Below are positions 25,159 through 33,744 of a DNA stretch of 64,000 nucleotides, piece after piece. The notes below the pieces were generated by a model. It did not search any database. It saw only the letters and a program-made list of their open reading frames with translations, and had not been told where the DNA came from. Position 1 is the first letter of the stretch, and every line of letters begins with the position of its first letter. The stretch spans positions 845,290 to 909,289 of the forward strand of contig NZ_SGIU01000001.1 of NCBI RefSeq assembly GCF_004296335.1, in the 5' to 3' direction. The position numbers were made by a program, and so were the translations under genes. This DNA comes from Flagellimonas allohymeniacidonis. Lineage in GTDB: Bacteria > Bacteroidota > Bacteroidia > Flavobacteriales > Flavobacteriaceae.

Positions 25159-27264
25159 ATGAATGCCAATTTTCTGCAAACCCCTATCACCTATCTCAAA
25201 AATGTAGGTCCCAATAGAGCCGAAATTCTGCGGTCAGAATTGGGTATTACGACCTACTACGACTTGTTGCAGCTATTCCCAAATCGGTATCTTGACAAAA
25301 CCCATTACTATAAAATAAACCAACTACAACCCAGCGGTGCCGATGTTCAAGTAGTTGGAAAAATCATTCATATAAAGACCGTCGAGCAGAAACGGGGAAA
25401 GCGCTTGGTAGCAACTTTTATGGATGAAACAGGACAAATGGAACTGGTATGGTTTCGTGGACATAAGTGGATTAGGGAGAATCTCAAATTGAACGAACCC
25501 TATGTCATTTTTGGGAGAATTGCGCGCTATGGCAGTACATTCTCCATGGCCCATCCAGAGATGGAGCTGCTTAGTGTCCACCAAAAAGGACTTAAAATTA
25601 GCATGCAGCCCATTTATCCCTCCACGGAAAAACTGAGCGCCAAAGGAATTACCAATCGGGTGCTTAGCCAGCTGGTGCAACAGCTGTTTTTGGAGAGCAA
25701 GGGACAATTTTCAGAGTCGCTTTCCGCAGAAATACTTCATGAATTAAAATTGATATCAAAAAGTGAGGCGCTCTTGAACATACATTTTCCAAAAAGTCAA
25801 GACCTGTTGACAAAAGCCCAATTCCGATTAAAGTTTGAAGAGCTTTTCTTTGTCCAACTTCAACTTATCTCCAAAAAACTCATTCGAAAACAAAAAATCA
25901 AGGGAATGCCCTTTTCGGAAGTGGGCCAGAATTTCAATGCCTTCTTCCAAGAACATCTTCCTTTTGAACTCACCAATGCACAAAAGAAAGTCATTAAAGA
26001 AATCCGGAAGGATTTGGGCAGCAATGCCCAGATGAATCGATTATTACAAGGCGATGTAGGCTCAGGAAAAACTATCGTGGCCCTCTTGTGCATGCTTCTG
26101 GCCTTGGACAATGGGTTTCAGGCGTGTATGATGGCCCCTACTGAAATTTTGGCCATCCAGCATTTTAACGGGTTAAAAGAACTACTGGGAGCCATGGAAG
26201 TGGACATTGCATTGCTTACAGGTTCAACCAAGAAATCAGTTCGGAAAGAAATCCATGAAAATCTACAAAACGGTCAGTTAAAAATTCTGGTAGGTACCCA
26301 TGCAATATTGGAAGATGTGGTTCAATTTCAAAATTTGGGATTGGCCATAATTGATGAGCAACATCGGTTTGGAGTGGCCCAACGGTCTAAACTATGGCAT
26401 AAAAATGAGATTCCACCCCATATTTTGGTTATGACGGCAACCCCCATCCCAAGAACCTTGGCGATGAGCTTATATGGGGACTTGGATATTTCAGTAATTG
26501 AAGAATTACCACCGGGCCGAAAGCCTGTGAGAACCCTTCATAGGTATGATTCTAACCGGCTCAAGGTTTTCGGATTCATCAAAGATGAAATCAAAAAAGG
26601 GCGGCAGGTGTATATCGTTTACCCTTTGATTCAGGAATCTGAAGCACTGGATTACAAAGATCTGATGGATGGCTATGAAAGTATTGCCCGGGATTTCCCT
26701 TTGCCCGATTATCAAATCTCCATAGTGCATGGCAAAATGAAACCGGCCGACAAGGACTACGAAATGAAACGGTTTGTAGAGGGAGAAACCCAAATTATGG
26801 TCGCCACCACGGTTATTGAAGTTGGAGTTAATGTGCCAAACGCCTCGGTAATGATTATTGAAAGTGCCGAGCGTTTCGGACTTTCTCAATTGCATCAGTT
26901 GCGTGGCCGTGTGGGCCGCGGGGCCGAACAGAGTTATTGTGTTTTGATGACCAGTCACAAACTCTCAGAAGATGCCAAAACCCGGTTGGAGACCATGGTC
27001 CGAACCCATGATGGTTTCGAGATTGCGGAAGTCGATTTAAAATTGCGTGGACCTGGGGATTTGATGGGCACCCAACAAAGTGGGATGTTGAATTTACGTA
27101 TTGCCGATATCGTTAAGGACAATCAAATCTTAAAAACCGCTAGATACTACGCCATCAAGGTGCTCAAAGAAGATCCCGCACTGCAAACGGATAAAAACCA
27201 ACCCATACATCAATCCTATTCAAGAATTATGAAAGATAGGACCCTTTGGAATTATATAAGCTAA
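25159..27264 (+). CDS. recG: ATP-dependent DNA helicase RecG
   Basis: Branch-migration helicase that remodels stalled forks. At 701 aa it is normal length. The N-terminal wedge/OB region includes YLKNVGPNRAEIL and ATFMDETGQMELVWFRG. Helicase motifs: LLQGDVGSGKTIVALL (Walker A), MMAPTEILAIQHF, AIIDEQHRFGVAQR (DEQH), MTATPIPRTLAMSLYGDLD, QIMVATTVIEVGVNVPNA, QLRGRVGRGAEQSYCVL, and the closing LRGPGDLMGTQQSG. Divergent from the M1 peptidase. Confidence 0.97.
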   Translation: MNANFLQTPITYLKNVGPNRAEILRSELGITTYYDLLQLFPNRYLDKTHYYKINQLQPSGADVQVVGKIIHIKTVEQKRGKRLVATFMDETGQMELVWFRGHKWIRENLKLNEPYVIFGRIARYGSTFSMAHPEMELLSVHQKGLKISMQPIYPSTEKLSAKGITNRVLSQLVQQLFLESKGQFSESLSAEILHELKLISKSEALLNIHFPKSQDLLTKAQFRLKFEELFFVQLQLISKKLIRKQKIKGMPFSEVGQNFNAFFQEHLPFELTNAQKKVIKEIRKDLGSNAQMNRLLQGDVGSGKTIVALLCMLLALDNGFQACMMAPTEILAIQHFNGLKELLGAMEVDIALLTGSTKKSVRKEIHENLQNGQLKILVGTHAILEDVVQFQNLGLAIIDEQHRFGVAQRSKLWHKNEIPPHILVMTATPIPRTLAMSLYGDLDISVIEELPPGRKPVRTLHRYDSNRLKVFGFIKDEIKKGRQVYIVYPLIQESEALDYKDLMDGYESIARDFPLPDYQISIVHGKMKPADKDYEMKRFVEGETQIMVATTVIEVGVNVPNASVMIIESAERFGLSQLHQLRGRVGRGAEQSYCVLMTSHKLSEDAKTRLETMVRTHDGFEIAEVDLKLRGPGDLMGTQQSGMLNLRIADIVKDNQILKTARYYAIKVLKEDPALQTDKNQPIHQSYSRIMKDRTLWNYIS

Positions 27265-27266
27265 AA

Positions 27267-27286
27267 TGCCCGACTTTCGCCGGGCA
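27267..27286. terminator. Short hairpin between convergent recG and DUF2911 genes
   Basis: TGCCCG/CGGGCA with an 8-nt loop. No T-run follows on either strand, so it is only a weak terminator candidate. Confidence 0.35.
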
Positions 27287-27314
27287 CCTCACTCAAAACG
27301 CTATGAAAATTGAC

Positions 27315-28427
27315 TTAGTTAATTCCTTCGCCTTTTTCTGCTTTGGCAATATTGGCCGCTACCCTATCCTTGTTGGCTTGGGCCGGAGCATTCTCCAAAG
27401 CAATTTTTAAATGTTTTACAGTGGATTTGTTGTCACCCAAAGCAGAATAGCCGCGTGCAAGTCCGTAATGCACAGGCCAAGTGTCCTTGTGGGTTTTTGC
27501 ATTCCACTTGAAAATTTCAAGGGCTTCATCCGTTTTTCCTTGTCCAATCAATTGTCTTCCATACCCATGTACCTGAAACACGGTTCCCAAGGGTAATGCT
27601 TCCTTCATTAGGGCATCAGCCTCAGCAGTTTTTCCTTGCTTTGCCAAAATCTGTGATTTGATACTAAGGTTATTGAACGTCTTTTGACTAAAGAACTGCC
27701 CTGCTATCGCTGCATCGACCCATGTCAAGGCTTCATCCAGATCTCCATCATTGTTCAAAGCAAAATTGGCAGCCTGCTCCCAGCTTTGACGGGCGAAGCC
27801 AGGGGTAGTTTGGAGTTTCTGACGGACCTCTGTCAATACATTGTCCGTAACATTGGTTTCAACTTTGAAAGGAATTTGTTTTTTCTCCCAGCTTAAGGCA
27901 ACCACGGCGGAAGTAGCATCTACCTCTTCAAAAGAATAGGTAAGTTGCTCTACGTGGGCAATCTCCTTCGTCTCAACATCTACACGAAGGACATCCTCAG
28001 CGGGGTCGTAGAAATAACTTCCCCAAGCATCGTGGTTTTTGGAAAAAATAACGGTCGCAGTATTACCTTCATTGACAATCATGTGCAATCCATATTTGCC
28101 AGCAGGAAGGCTTTTTCCTCCAATGGTAAGATCGTGAGTGGTTTTAAAAATAGTGTTCTCATTGGCTCCGGCCCTCCATGGAGATTCAGTGGCCGTACCA
28201 AAACCTAAATTGTTCATTCCATAGGGGACCAAAGCACCCCAAATCTCACGGTCGTTGACACTGGGGCGGGAATAAACAACATAAACATCAGTATTTCCAA
28301 CACGTTGCATCACTTTCGCCGTTTGACTGCCTCGGGGCAAAAAGTTCAATTGGGCAACTGAAGAGTAAGAAATAAAGAAAACTGCAATGAGCATTGTGGC
28401 CGAAAGGGCCGAGTAGCATTTTTTCAT
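27315..28427 (-). CDS. DUF2911 domain protein with TPR-like C-terminus, exported
   Basis: 370 aa from the ATG at 28427, which opens a signal peptide (MKKCYSALSATMLIAVFFISYSSVAQ); frame upstream of it shows no signal-like start. The DUF2911 core (about 30-160) includes VYSRPSVNDREIWGALVPYG, PWRAGANENTIFKTTHDLTIGGKSLPAGKYGLHMI and NHDAWGSYFY. The C-terminal half is helical with TPR-like pairs (LDEALTWVDAAIAGQFF, KTDEALEIFKWNAKTHKDTWPVHYGLARGYSALGD). Function unknown; a periplasmic scaffold is plausible. Confidence 0.88.
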   Translation of the reverse strand: MKKCYSALSATMLIAVFFISYSSVAQLNFLPRGSQTAKVMQRVGNTDVYVVYSRPSVNDREIWGALVPYGMNNLGFGTATESPWRAGANENTIFKTTHDLTIGGKSLPAGKYGLHMIVNEGNTATVIFSKNHDAWGSYFYDPAEDVLRVDVETKEIAHVEQLTYSFEEVDATSAVVALSWEKKQIPFKVETNVTDNVLTEVRQKLQTTPGFARQSWEQAANFALNNDGDLDEALTWVDAAIAGQFFSQKTFNNLSIKSQILAKQGKTAEADALMKEALPLGTVFQVHGYGRQLIGQGKTDEALEIFKWNAKTHKDTWPVHYGLARGYSALGDNKSTVKHLKIALENAPAQANKDRVAANIAKAEKGEGIN

Positions 28428-28842
28428 TTGTTCGTTTTTGATTTTGTTAATGAATAAACTAAAGGTTGTGCCTCTAAAGTAGATAGGAGACCTTTTTCTT
28501 GGAGTTACAGCTTTGTTAAAAAGCAAATCAAGGTGTTAAATTTCAACGAATTACTATGTTTTCAGTAGCTTCTATTGCTTTCTTGTTAATTTTATTAACA
28601 TTAGCCTAGGTAAACCTATATCGGGACTTACGTTTTGTGCTCCTAAGCAGCAACAAAAAAATCTGCCGAGGTAAATTATTGGATGAGTTTTTTAACCTTG
28701 GAAAAGGAATGGTCCAACATTTTTGGAAGCCCTTAAATTTTGATTGTGGACATGTTGAACATCGTAATTTTCACTACTTCTTTTTTGAAGAATTTTAACC
28801 TTACTCCTATTTTTAACAGCTTATAATTGATGTATTTGTATA
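28428..28842. other. 415-bp intergenic region between the divergent DUF2911 and leuC genes
   Basis: The longest gene-free stretch. It holds a perfect inverted repeat TGTTAAT-TTT-ATTAACA (28584-28600), a 24-codon start-to-stop frame (28752-28826) just before leuC rich in Leu/Ile/Val codons (about 10 of 24), and a TGTATTTG box 4 nt before the leuC ATG. I see no terminator-type hairpin with a T-run, and no tRNA. Confidence 0.6.
28584..28600. promoter_or_regulatory. Inverted repeat upstream of leuC, possible operator
   Basis: Perfect 7-bp arms TGTTAAT and ATTAACA around TTT, about 240 bp upstream of leuC. The 12-mer ATTTTATTAACA recurs at 5410-5421 upstream of the E1 gene. Confidence 0.35.
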
Positions 28843-30252
28843 ATGAGCAAGACACTATTTGATAAGGTTTGGGATTCACATGTGGTGCAACACATTGAAA
28901 ATGGACCGGACGTTCTTTTTATTGATAGGCATTTGGTGCATGAAGTAACGAGCCCCGTTGCATTTTTAGGCTTGAAAAACCGAGGAATCAAGGTGCTTTA
29001 TCCTGAACGCACTTTTGCAACCGCGGACCACAATACGCCGACTCGCAATCAGCATTTACCGGTAAAGGATAAGCTATCTGCAAACCAATTGAAAGCCTTG
29101 GAAGAAAATTCCAAAGCACATAACATTCCCTATTGGGGGCTTGGGCATGAAAAAAATGGCATTGTTCACGTCATAGGTCCGGAGAACGGGATCACCGTGC
29201 CTGGAGCCACTATTGTATGTGGCGATTCCCATACATCAACCCATGGTGCCTTTGGGGCCATTGCATTTGGAATTGGAACCAGCGAAGTGGAAATGGTACT
29301 CTCCACACAGTGCATCATGCAGCCCAAACCGAAAAGCATGCGTATCAATATCAATGGTGAATTAAATCGAGCGGTTACCCCAAAAGATGTTGCGCTTTAT
29401 ATTATATCTAAAATATCCACCTCCGGTGCTACCGGCTATTTTGTGGAATATGCTGGGGATGTATTTAGGAATATGAGCATGGAAGGCCGAATGACGGTTT
29501 GCAACCTAAGTATTGAAATGGGTGCCCGTGGCGGTATGATTGCCCCTGACGAAACCACTTTTGATTACATAAAAGGACGGGAATATACTCCAAAAGGTGC
29601 TGAATGGGATAAGGCCATGGAATATTGGAGTACTCTTCACTCGGCAGAAGACGCAGTTTTTGACAAAGAAATAATCTTTGAGGCTTCTGATATTGAACCC
29701 ATGATCACCTACGGCACCAATCCTGGGATGGGAATTGGCATCCAAAAAGGTATTCCCACGGCAGAAGCAGTAGAAGCTGGAGCTGCCACCTACAAAAAAT
29801 CTTTGGCTTATATGGACTTCAATGAGGGGGAAGCCATGATTGGTAAACCCATCGATTTTGTTTTTCTAGGAAGTTGTACCAATGGGAGAATTGAAGACTT
29901 CAGAGCCTTTGCTTCTATCATTAAGGGAAGGAAAAAAGCGGACAACGTGACCGCCTGGTTGGTACCTGGCTCACACAAAGTTGAGGAAGCCATAAAGGCC
30001 GAGGGCATTTTGGATGTTTTGCAGGAAGCGGGATTTGAGCTTCGAGAACCCGGATGCTCGGCTTGTTTGGCCATGAATGATGACAAGATTCCTGCCGGAA
30101 AATATGCCGTAAGTACCTCCAACCGAAACTTTGAAGGAAGACAGGGTCCCGGAGCAAGAACCCTTTTGGCAAGTCCGCTTGTGGCGGCAGCGGCAGCGGT
30201 AACCGGAAAAGTTACTGACCCACGTGAACTATTGGAGCTTCAAGAAGCTTAA
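28843..30252 (+). CDS. leuC: 3-isopropylmalate dehydratase large subunit
   Basis: Aconitase-family [4Fe-4S] enzyme that, with LeuD, isomerises 2-isopropylmalate to 3-isopropylmalate in leucine synthesis. 469 aa, full length. Signatures: [71 protein letters not shown] (first cluster Cys) and [13 protein letters not shown] (the other two Cys), [22 protein letters not shown]. First gene of leuC-leuD-leuA-leuB; leuD follows after 19 nt. Confidence 0.98.
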   Translation: MSKTLFDKVWDSHVVQHIENGPDVLFIDRHLVHEVTSPVAFLGLKNRGIKVLYPERTFATADHNTPTRNQHLPVKDKLSANQLKALEENSKAHNIPYWGLGHEKNGIVHVIGPENGITVPGATIVCGDSHTSTHGAFGAIAFGIGTSEVEMVLSTQCIMQPKPKSMRININGELNRAVTPKDVALYIISKISTSGATGYFVEYAGDVFRNMSMEGRMTVCNLSIEMGARGGMIAPDETTFDYIKGREYTPKGAEWDKAMEYWSTLHSAEDAVFDKEIIFEASDIEPMITYGTNPGMGIGIQKGIPTAEAVEAGAATYKKSLAYMDFNEGEAMIGKPIDFVFLGSCTNGRIEDFRAFASIIKGRKKADNVTAWLVPGSHKVEEAIKAEGILDVLQEAGFELREPGCSACLAMNDDKIPAGKYAVSTSNRNFEGRQGPGARTLLASPLVAAAAAVTGKVTDPRELLELQEA

Positions 30253-30271
30253 TTAATTATTTTTTACTCAA

Positions 30272-30868
30272 ATGGCATACGATAAATTCAACATACTGAC
30301 CACCACCGCAGTTCCACTACCCATAGAAAATGTGGACACGGACCAAATAATTCCAGCCCGCTTTTTAAAGGCGACCGAACGAAAAGGTTTTGGCGATAAT
30401 CTTTTTCGCGATTGGCGGTATCATCCCGACAATACTCCAAAAGAGCATTTTGTGCTTAACAATCCCATTTATAGTGGAAAAATTTTGGTCGGGGGCAAGA
30501 ATTTTGGCTCGGGTTCCTCCAGGGAGCATGCAGCTTGGTCGGTTTACGACTACGGTTTTCGCTGTGTTGTATCTAGTTTTTTTGCGGATATATTCAGAAA
30601 TAATTGCCTAAACATCGGTGTTCTTCCGGTTCAGGTCAGCGCAGAATTTTTGGATAAGATCTTTAAGGCCATCGAGGCCAATCCTAAAACAGAAATTGAA
30701 GTAAATCTTCCAGAACAGACCATCACGATTCTAGAAACCGGGGAACAGGAAAACTTCGCGATCAACGATTATAAAAAAGAAAATATGCTCAACGGTTTCG
30801 ACGATATCGACTATTTGTTGAACATCAAGAGCAACATCGAAAAATTTGCGGAGAACACCCCATTATAG
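30272..30868 (+). CDS. leuD: 3-isopropylmalate dehydratase small subunit
   Basis: The swivelling-domain partner of LeuC. 198 aa, as in LeuD. Motifs: VDTDQIIPARFLKATERKGFG, LVGGKNFGSGSSREHAAWSVYDYGFRCVVSSFFADIFRNNCLNIG (substrate-binding loop and core) and the acidic tail. Second gene of the leu operon; leuA starts 55 nt downstream. Confidence 0.98.
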   Translation: MAYDKFNILTTTAVPLPIENVDTDQIIPARFLKATERKGFGDNLFRDWRYHPDNTPKEHFVLNNPIYSGKILVGGKNFGSGSSREHAAWSVYDYGFRCVVSSFFADIFRNNCLNIGVLPVQVSAEFLDKIFKAIEANPKTEIEVNLPEQTITILETGEQENFAINDYKKENMLNGFDDIDYLLNIKSNIEKFAENTPL

Positions 30869-30923
30869 AATCTTCGCTTCAATTCGTGAAATTAGTGTCT
30901 AACTAGTAGGTCAATCGTAGTAT

Positions 30924-32441
30924 ATGAAGACTAGGAAAGTAGAAATCATGGATACCACCCTTAGGGATGGGGAGCAAACTTCTGGGGTTTCGTTCTCTTC
31001 GTCAGAGAAGCTCACCTTGGCCAAGCTTTTATTGGAAGAACTGAAAGTGGACCGAATAGAAGTGGCATCCGCCCGTGTATCGGAGGGTGAATTCAATGCG
31101 GTGAAAAGCATTACGGATTGGGCAGCCTCTGAAGGTATGCTGCGCAAGGTAGAGGTCCTCACCTTTGTAGACGGTGGTGTCTCTTTGGAGTGGATGGTAA
31201 GAGCGGGTGCCAAGGTCCAAAATTTGTTGACCAAAGGTTCCATGAACCATTTGACCCATCAACTTAAAAAAACACCAGAAGAACATTTTAGTGATATCCA
31301 CGAGGTAGTCCACAAGGCCAGAGATTTAGGCATTGAAACCAATGTATATTTGGAAGACTGGAGCAACGGAATGCGAAATTCGCAGGAATACGTCTTCCAA
31401 TTTCTTGATTTTTTAACCTCCCTTCCCATTAAGCGAGTATTGCTACCTGATACTTTGGGCATTTTGACCCATTTTGAGGCGAAATCTTTTATTGAACAAA
31501 TTATCAAACGTTATCCGGAGACCCACTTTGACTTTCATGGGCATAACGATTATGACCTCAGCGTTGCCAATGTAATGGAAGCCTTAAAAGCCGGCTGCCA
31601 TGGCCTGCACTTGACCGTAAATGGCATGGGCGAACGTGCTGGTAATGCACCTTTGGCGAGTGTTGTTGCCGTGGTGAACGATTTCCTCCCTGAAATTTCC
31701 ATAGGAGTAAAAGAATCCTCACTTTATAAAGTGAGCAAATTGGTCTCTGCCTTTACCGGTTTTGGAATTCCAGACAACAAACCCATCGTTGGTGATAATG
31801 TTTTTACACAAACTGCTGGTATACATGCAGATGGAGATAATAAAAAGAATCTTTACTTCAATGATTTACTTCCCGAACGTTTTGGCAGAAAGCGCAAATA
31901 TGCCCTAGGAAAAACCTCAGGCAAAGCCAACATTCAAAAGAACCTTCAAGAGTTGGGGCTTACCCTTAATGATGACGAGTTAAAAAAGGTAACCCAACGC
32001 ATTATCGAACTTGGTGATAAGAAGGAGCGAGTCACCAAGGACGATCTACCCTATATCATTTCCGATGTTTTGGATAGTGACCAATACCAACAACGCGTAC
32101 TTGTGAAATCATACGTTTTGACACACTCCAAAGGTTTAAAACCTTCCACCACCCTTTCCATCGAAATTGATGGCAAAGCCTATGAGGAGAATGCCCAGGG
32201 CGACGGTCAATTCGATGCTTTTATCAATGCGCTAAAGAAAGTCTATAAAAAAGAAGGTCTTGAATTGCCAAAATTGGTGGACTACGCCGTTCGTATCCCT
32301 CCGGGGAGTACTTCGGACGCCCTGTGTGAAACGATTATCACTTGGCAGACCAAAGAAAAGGATTTTACCACCCGTGGACTGGACTCGGACCAGACCGTAT
32401 CGGCCATCAAGGCCACAGAAAAAATGCTGAACCTTGTATAG
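30924..32441 (+). CDS. leuA: 2-isopropylmalate synthase family enzyme
   Basis: Condenses acetyl-CoA with 2-oxoisovalerate, the committing step to leucine. 505 aa. TIM-barrel (about 1-280) with MDTTLRDGEQTSGVSF, metal ligands FDFHGHNDYDLSVANV, VNGMGERAGNAPLASVV and HADGDNKKNLYF; C-terminal LeuA regulatory domain (about 385-505), the normal site of leucine feedback. The N-terminal variant differs from classical LeuA (VSFSSSEKLTLAKLLLEELKVDRIEVASA) and approaches the citramalate-synthase branch, so citramalate synthase is a real alternative. Position between leuD and leuB favours LeuA. Confidence 0.85.
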   Translation: MKTRKVEIMDTTLRDGEQTSGVSFSSSEKLTLAKLLLEELKVDRIEVASARVSEGEFNAVKSITDWAASEGMLRKVEVLTFVDGGVSLEWMVRAGAKVQNLLTKGSMNHLTHQLKKTPEEHFSDIHEVVHKARDLGIETNVYLEDWSNGMRNSQEYVFQFLDFLTSLPIKRVLLPDTLGILTHFEAKSFIEQIIKRYPETHFDFHGHNDYDLSVANVMEALKAGCHGLHLTVNGMGERAGNAPLASVVAVVNDFLPEISIGVKESSLYKVSKLVSAFTGFGIPDNKPIVGDNVFTQTAGIHADGDNKKNLYFNDLLPERFGRKRKYALGKTSGKANIQKNLQELGLTLNDDELKKVTQRIIELGDKKERVTKDDLPYIISDVLDSDQYQQRVLVKSYVLTHSKGLKPSTTLSIEIDGKAYEENAQGDGQFDAFINALKKVYKKEGLELPKLVDYAVRIPPGSTSDALCETIITWQTKEKDFTTRGLDSDQTVSAIKATEKMLNLV

Positions 32442-32462
32442 CAACCTAACGAAACACACTCT

Positions 32463-33521
32463 ATGAAACTCAAAATAGCCCTATTGGCCGGAGATGGAAT
32501 TGGCCCAGAAGTTATTGATCAGGCCGTAAAAGTATCCAATGCTGTAGCTGAAAAATTCAATCATGAAATTAACTGGGAGTCGGCCTTAACGGGAGCCGCA
32601 GCCATCGATGCCGTAGGTGAACCCTACCCCGACGAAACCCACGAGGTTTGCCTGAACGCAGATGCCGTTCTTTTTGGAGCTATTGGGCACCCGCGATTCG
32701 ACAATGATCCTTCAGCAAAGGTTCGTCCGGAACAAGGGCTGCTAAAAATGCGCCAAAAATTAGGTTTGTTTGCCAATGTGCGGCCCACTTTTACATTTCC
32801 ATCGCTGATTGACAAATCCCCTTTGAAGCGAGAGCGCATTGAAGGTACCGACCTCGTGTTTTTAAGAGAACTCACTGGTGGGATTTACTTTGGAAAGCGC
32901 GGACGCGAAGACGATGGGAACACTGCCTTCGACACTTGCACCTATACTCGGGCAGAAGTAGAGCGTTTGGCCCGAAAAGGCTTCGAGATGGCCCGCCAGC
33001 GTTCTAAAAAATTGTGCTGTGTGGACAAAGCCAATGTTTTGGAAACCTCACGCCTATGGAGGGAAACCGTACAAAACTTGGAAAAAGACTATCCTGATGT
33101 TGAAGTATCCTATGAATTTGTGGATGCGGTTGCCATGCGTTTGATTCAATGGCCCAATGCCTATGATGTTCTGATTACGGAAAACCTTTTTGGAGACGTC
33201 TTAACGGACGAAGCTTCGGTGATTTCAGGCTCCATGGGATTGATGCCATCCGCTTCCTTGGGTGAAAAGACCTCTTTGTTCGAACCCATTCATGGGTCGT
33301 ACCCCCAAGCTGCTGGAAAAGACATTGCCAACCCTTTGGCCACTGTACTTTCTGCTGCAATGATGTTCGAAACCGCCTTTGGGCTCCAGGCTGAGGCAGA
33401 TGCAATTAGAACCGTGGTCAATAAATCCTTGGCAGAAGGTGTAGTCACCGAAGATTTGGCCGAAGGTGGAAAAGCGCACAAGACCAGTCAAGTTGGCGAT
33501 TGGTTGGCCGAACATTTGTAG
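32463..33521 (+). CDS. leuB: 3-isopropylmalate dehydrogenase
   Basis: NAD-dependent oxidative decarboxylase giving 2-oxoisocaproate. 352 aa. Visible are LLAGDGIGPEVIDQA, GAIGHPRFDNDPSAKVRPEQGLLKMRQKLGLFANVRP, LVFLRELTGGIYFGKRGRE, VDKANVLETSRLWRE, the metal/substrate site ENLFGDVLTDEASVISGSMGLMPSASLG and FEPIHGSYPQAAGKDIANPLA. Last gene of the leu operon, 21 nt after leuA, followed by a hairpin/T-run. Confidence 0.98.
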   Translation: MKLKIALLAGDGIGPEVIDQAVKVSNAVAEKFNHEINWESALTGAAAIDAVGEPYPDETHEVCLNADAVLFGAIGHPRFDNDPSAKVRPEQGLLKMRQKLGLFANVRPTFTFPSLIDKSPLKRERIEGTDLVFLRELTGGIYFGKRGREDDGNTAFDTCTYTRAEVERLARKGFEMARQRSKKLCCVDKANVLETSRLWRETVQNLEKDYPDVEVSYEFVDAVAMRLIQWPNAYDVLITENLFGDVLTDEASVISGSMGLMPSASLGEKTSLFEPIHGSYPQAAGKDIANPLATVLSAAMMFETAFGLQAEADAIRTVVNKSLAEGVVTEDLAEGGKAHKTSQVGDWLAEHL

Positions 33522-33550
33522 CTGAGCACCTCTAAAACATACGAATCTGG

Positions 33551-33578
33551 AAAGCGACTTTGATAGTGGCTTTTTTTT
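33551..33578 (+). terminator. Probable terminator of the leu operon
   Basis: AAAGC (33551-33555) / GCTTT with a short inner AC/GT pairing, followed by T8, 30 nt after the leuB stop. Confidence 0.55.
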
Positions 33579-33692
33579 ATTCCCTTCAATTATCGCATTC
33601 ATCAATCCATAAGCCAGATTGGTCAATTGCATCTCCTTAACTCTCAAGACCTCTTTTACTTTTAAGTCCAAATAACCAACTTTTTAGGGCTT

Positions 33693-33720
33693 GGCCCCGT
33701 TTTCGGGGCCTTTCTCCTTT
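33693..33720 (+). terminator. GC-rich hairpin upstream of the repeat lipoprotein gene
   Basis: Perfect stem GGCCCCG/CGGGGCC with a TTTT loop and a broken T tail. It could be a back-up terminator or a 5'-UTR structure of the gene at 33745. Confidence 0.5.
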
Positions 33721-33744
33721 AAATTTTCCAAACGTATTAGAGTT

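Noticed and set aside
28709..28798. 29-codon frame rich in aromatic residues before leuC
   Set aside because: Overlaps the better-placed 24-codon frame in another phase and has no Leu run.
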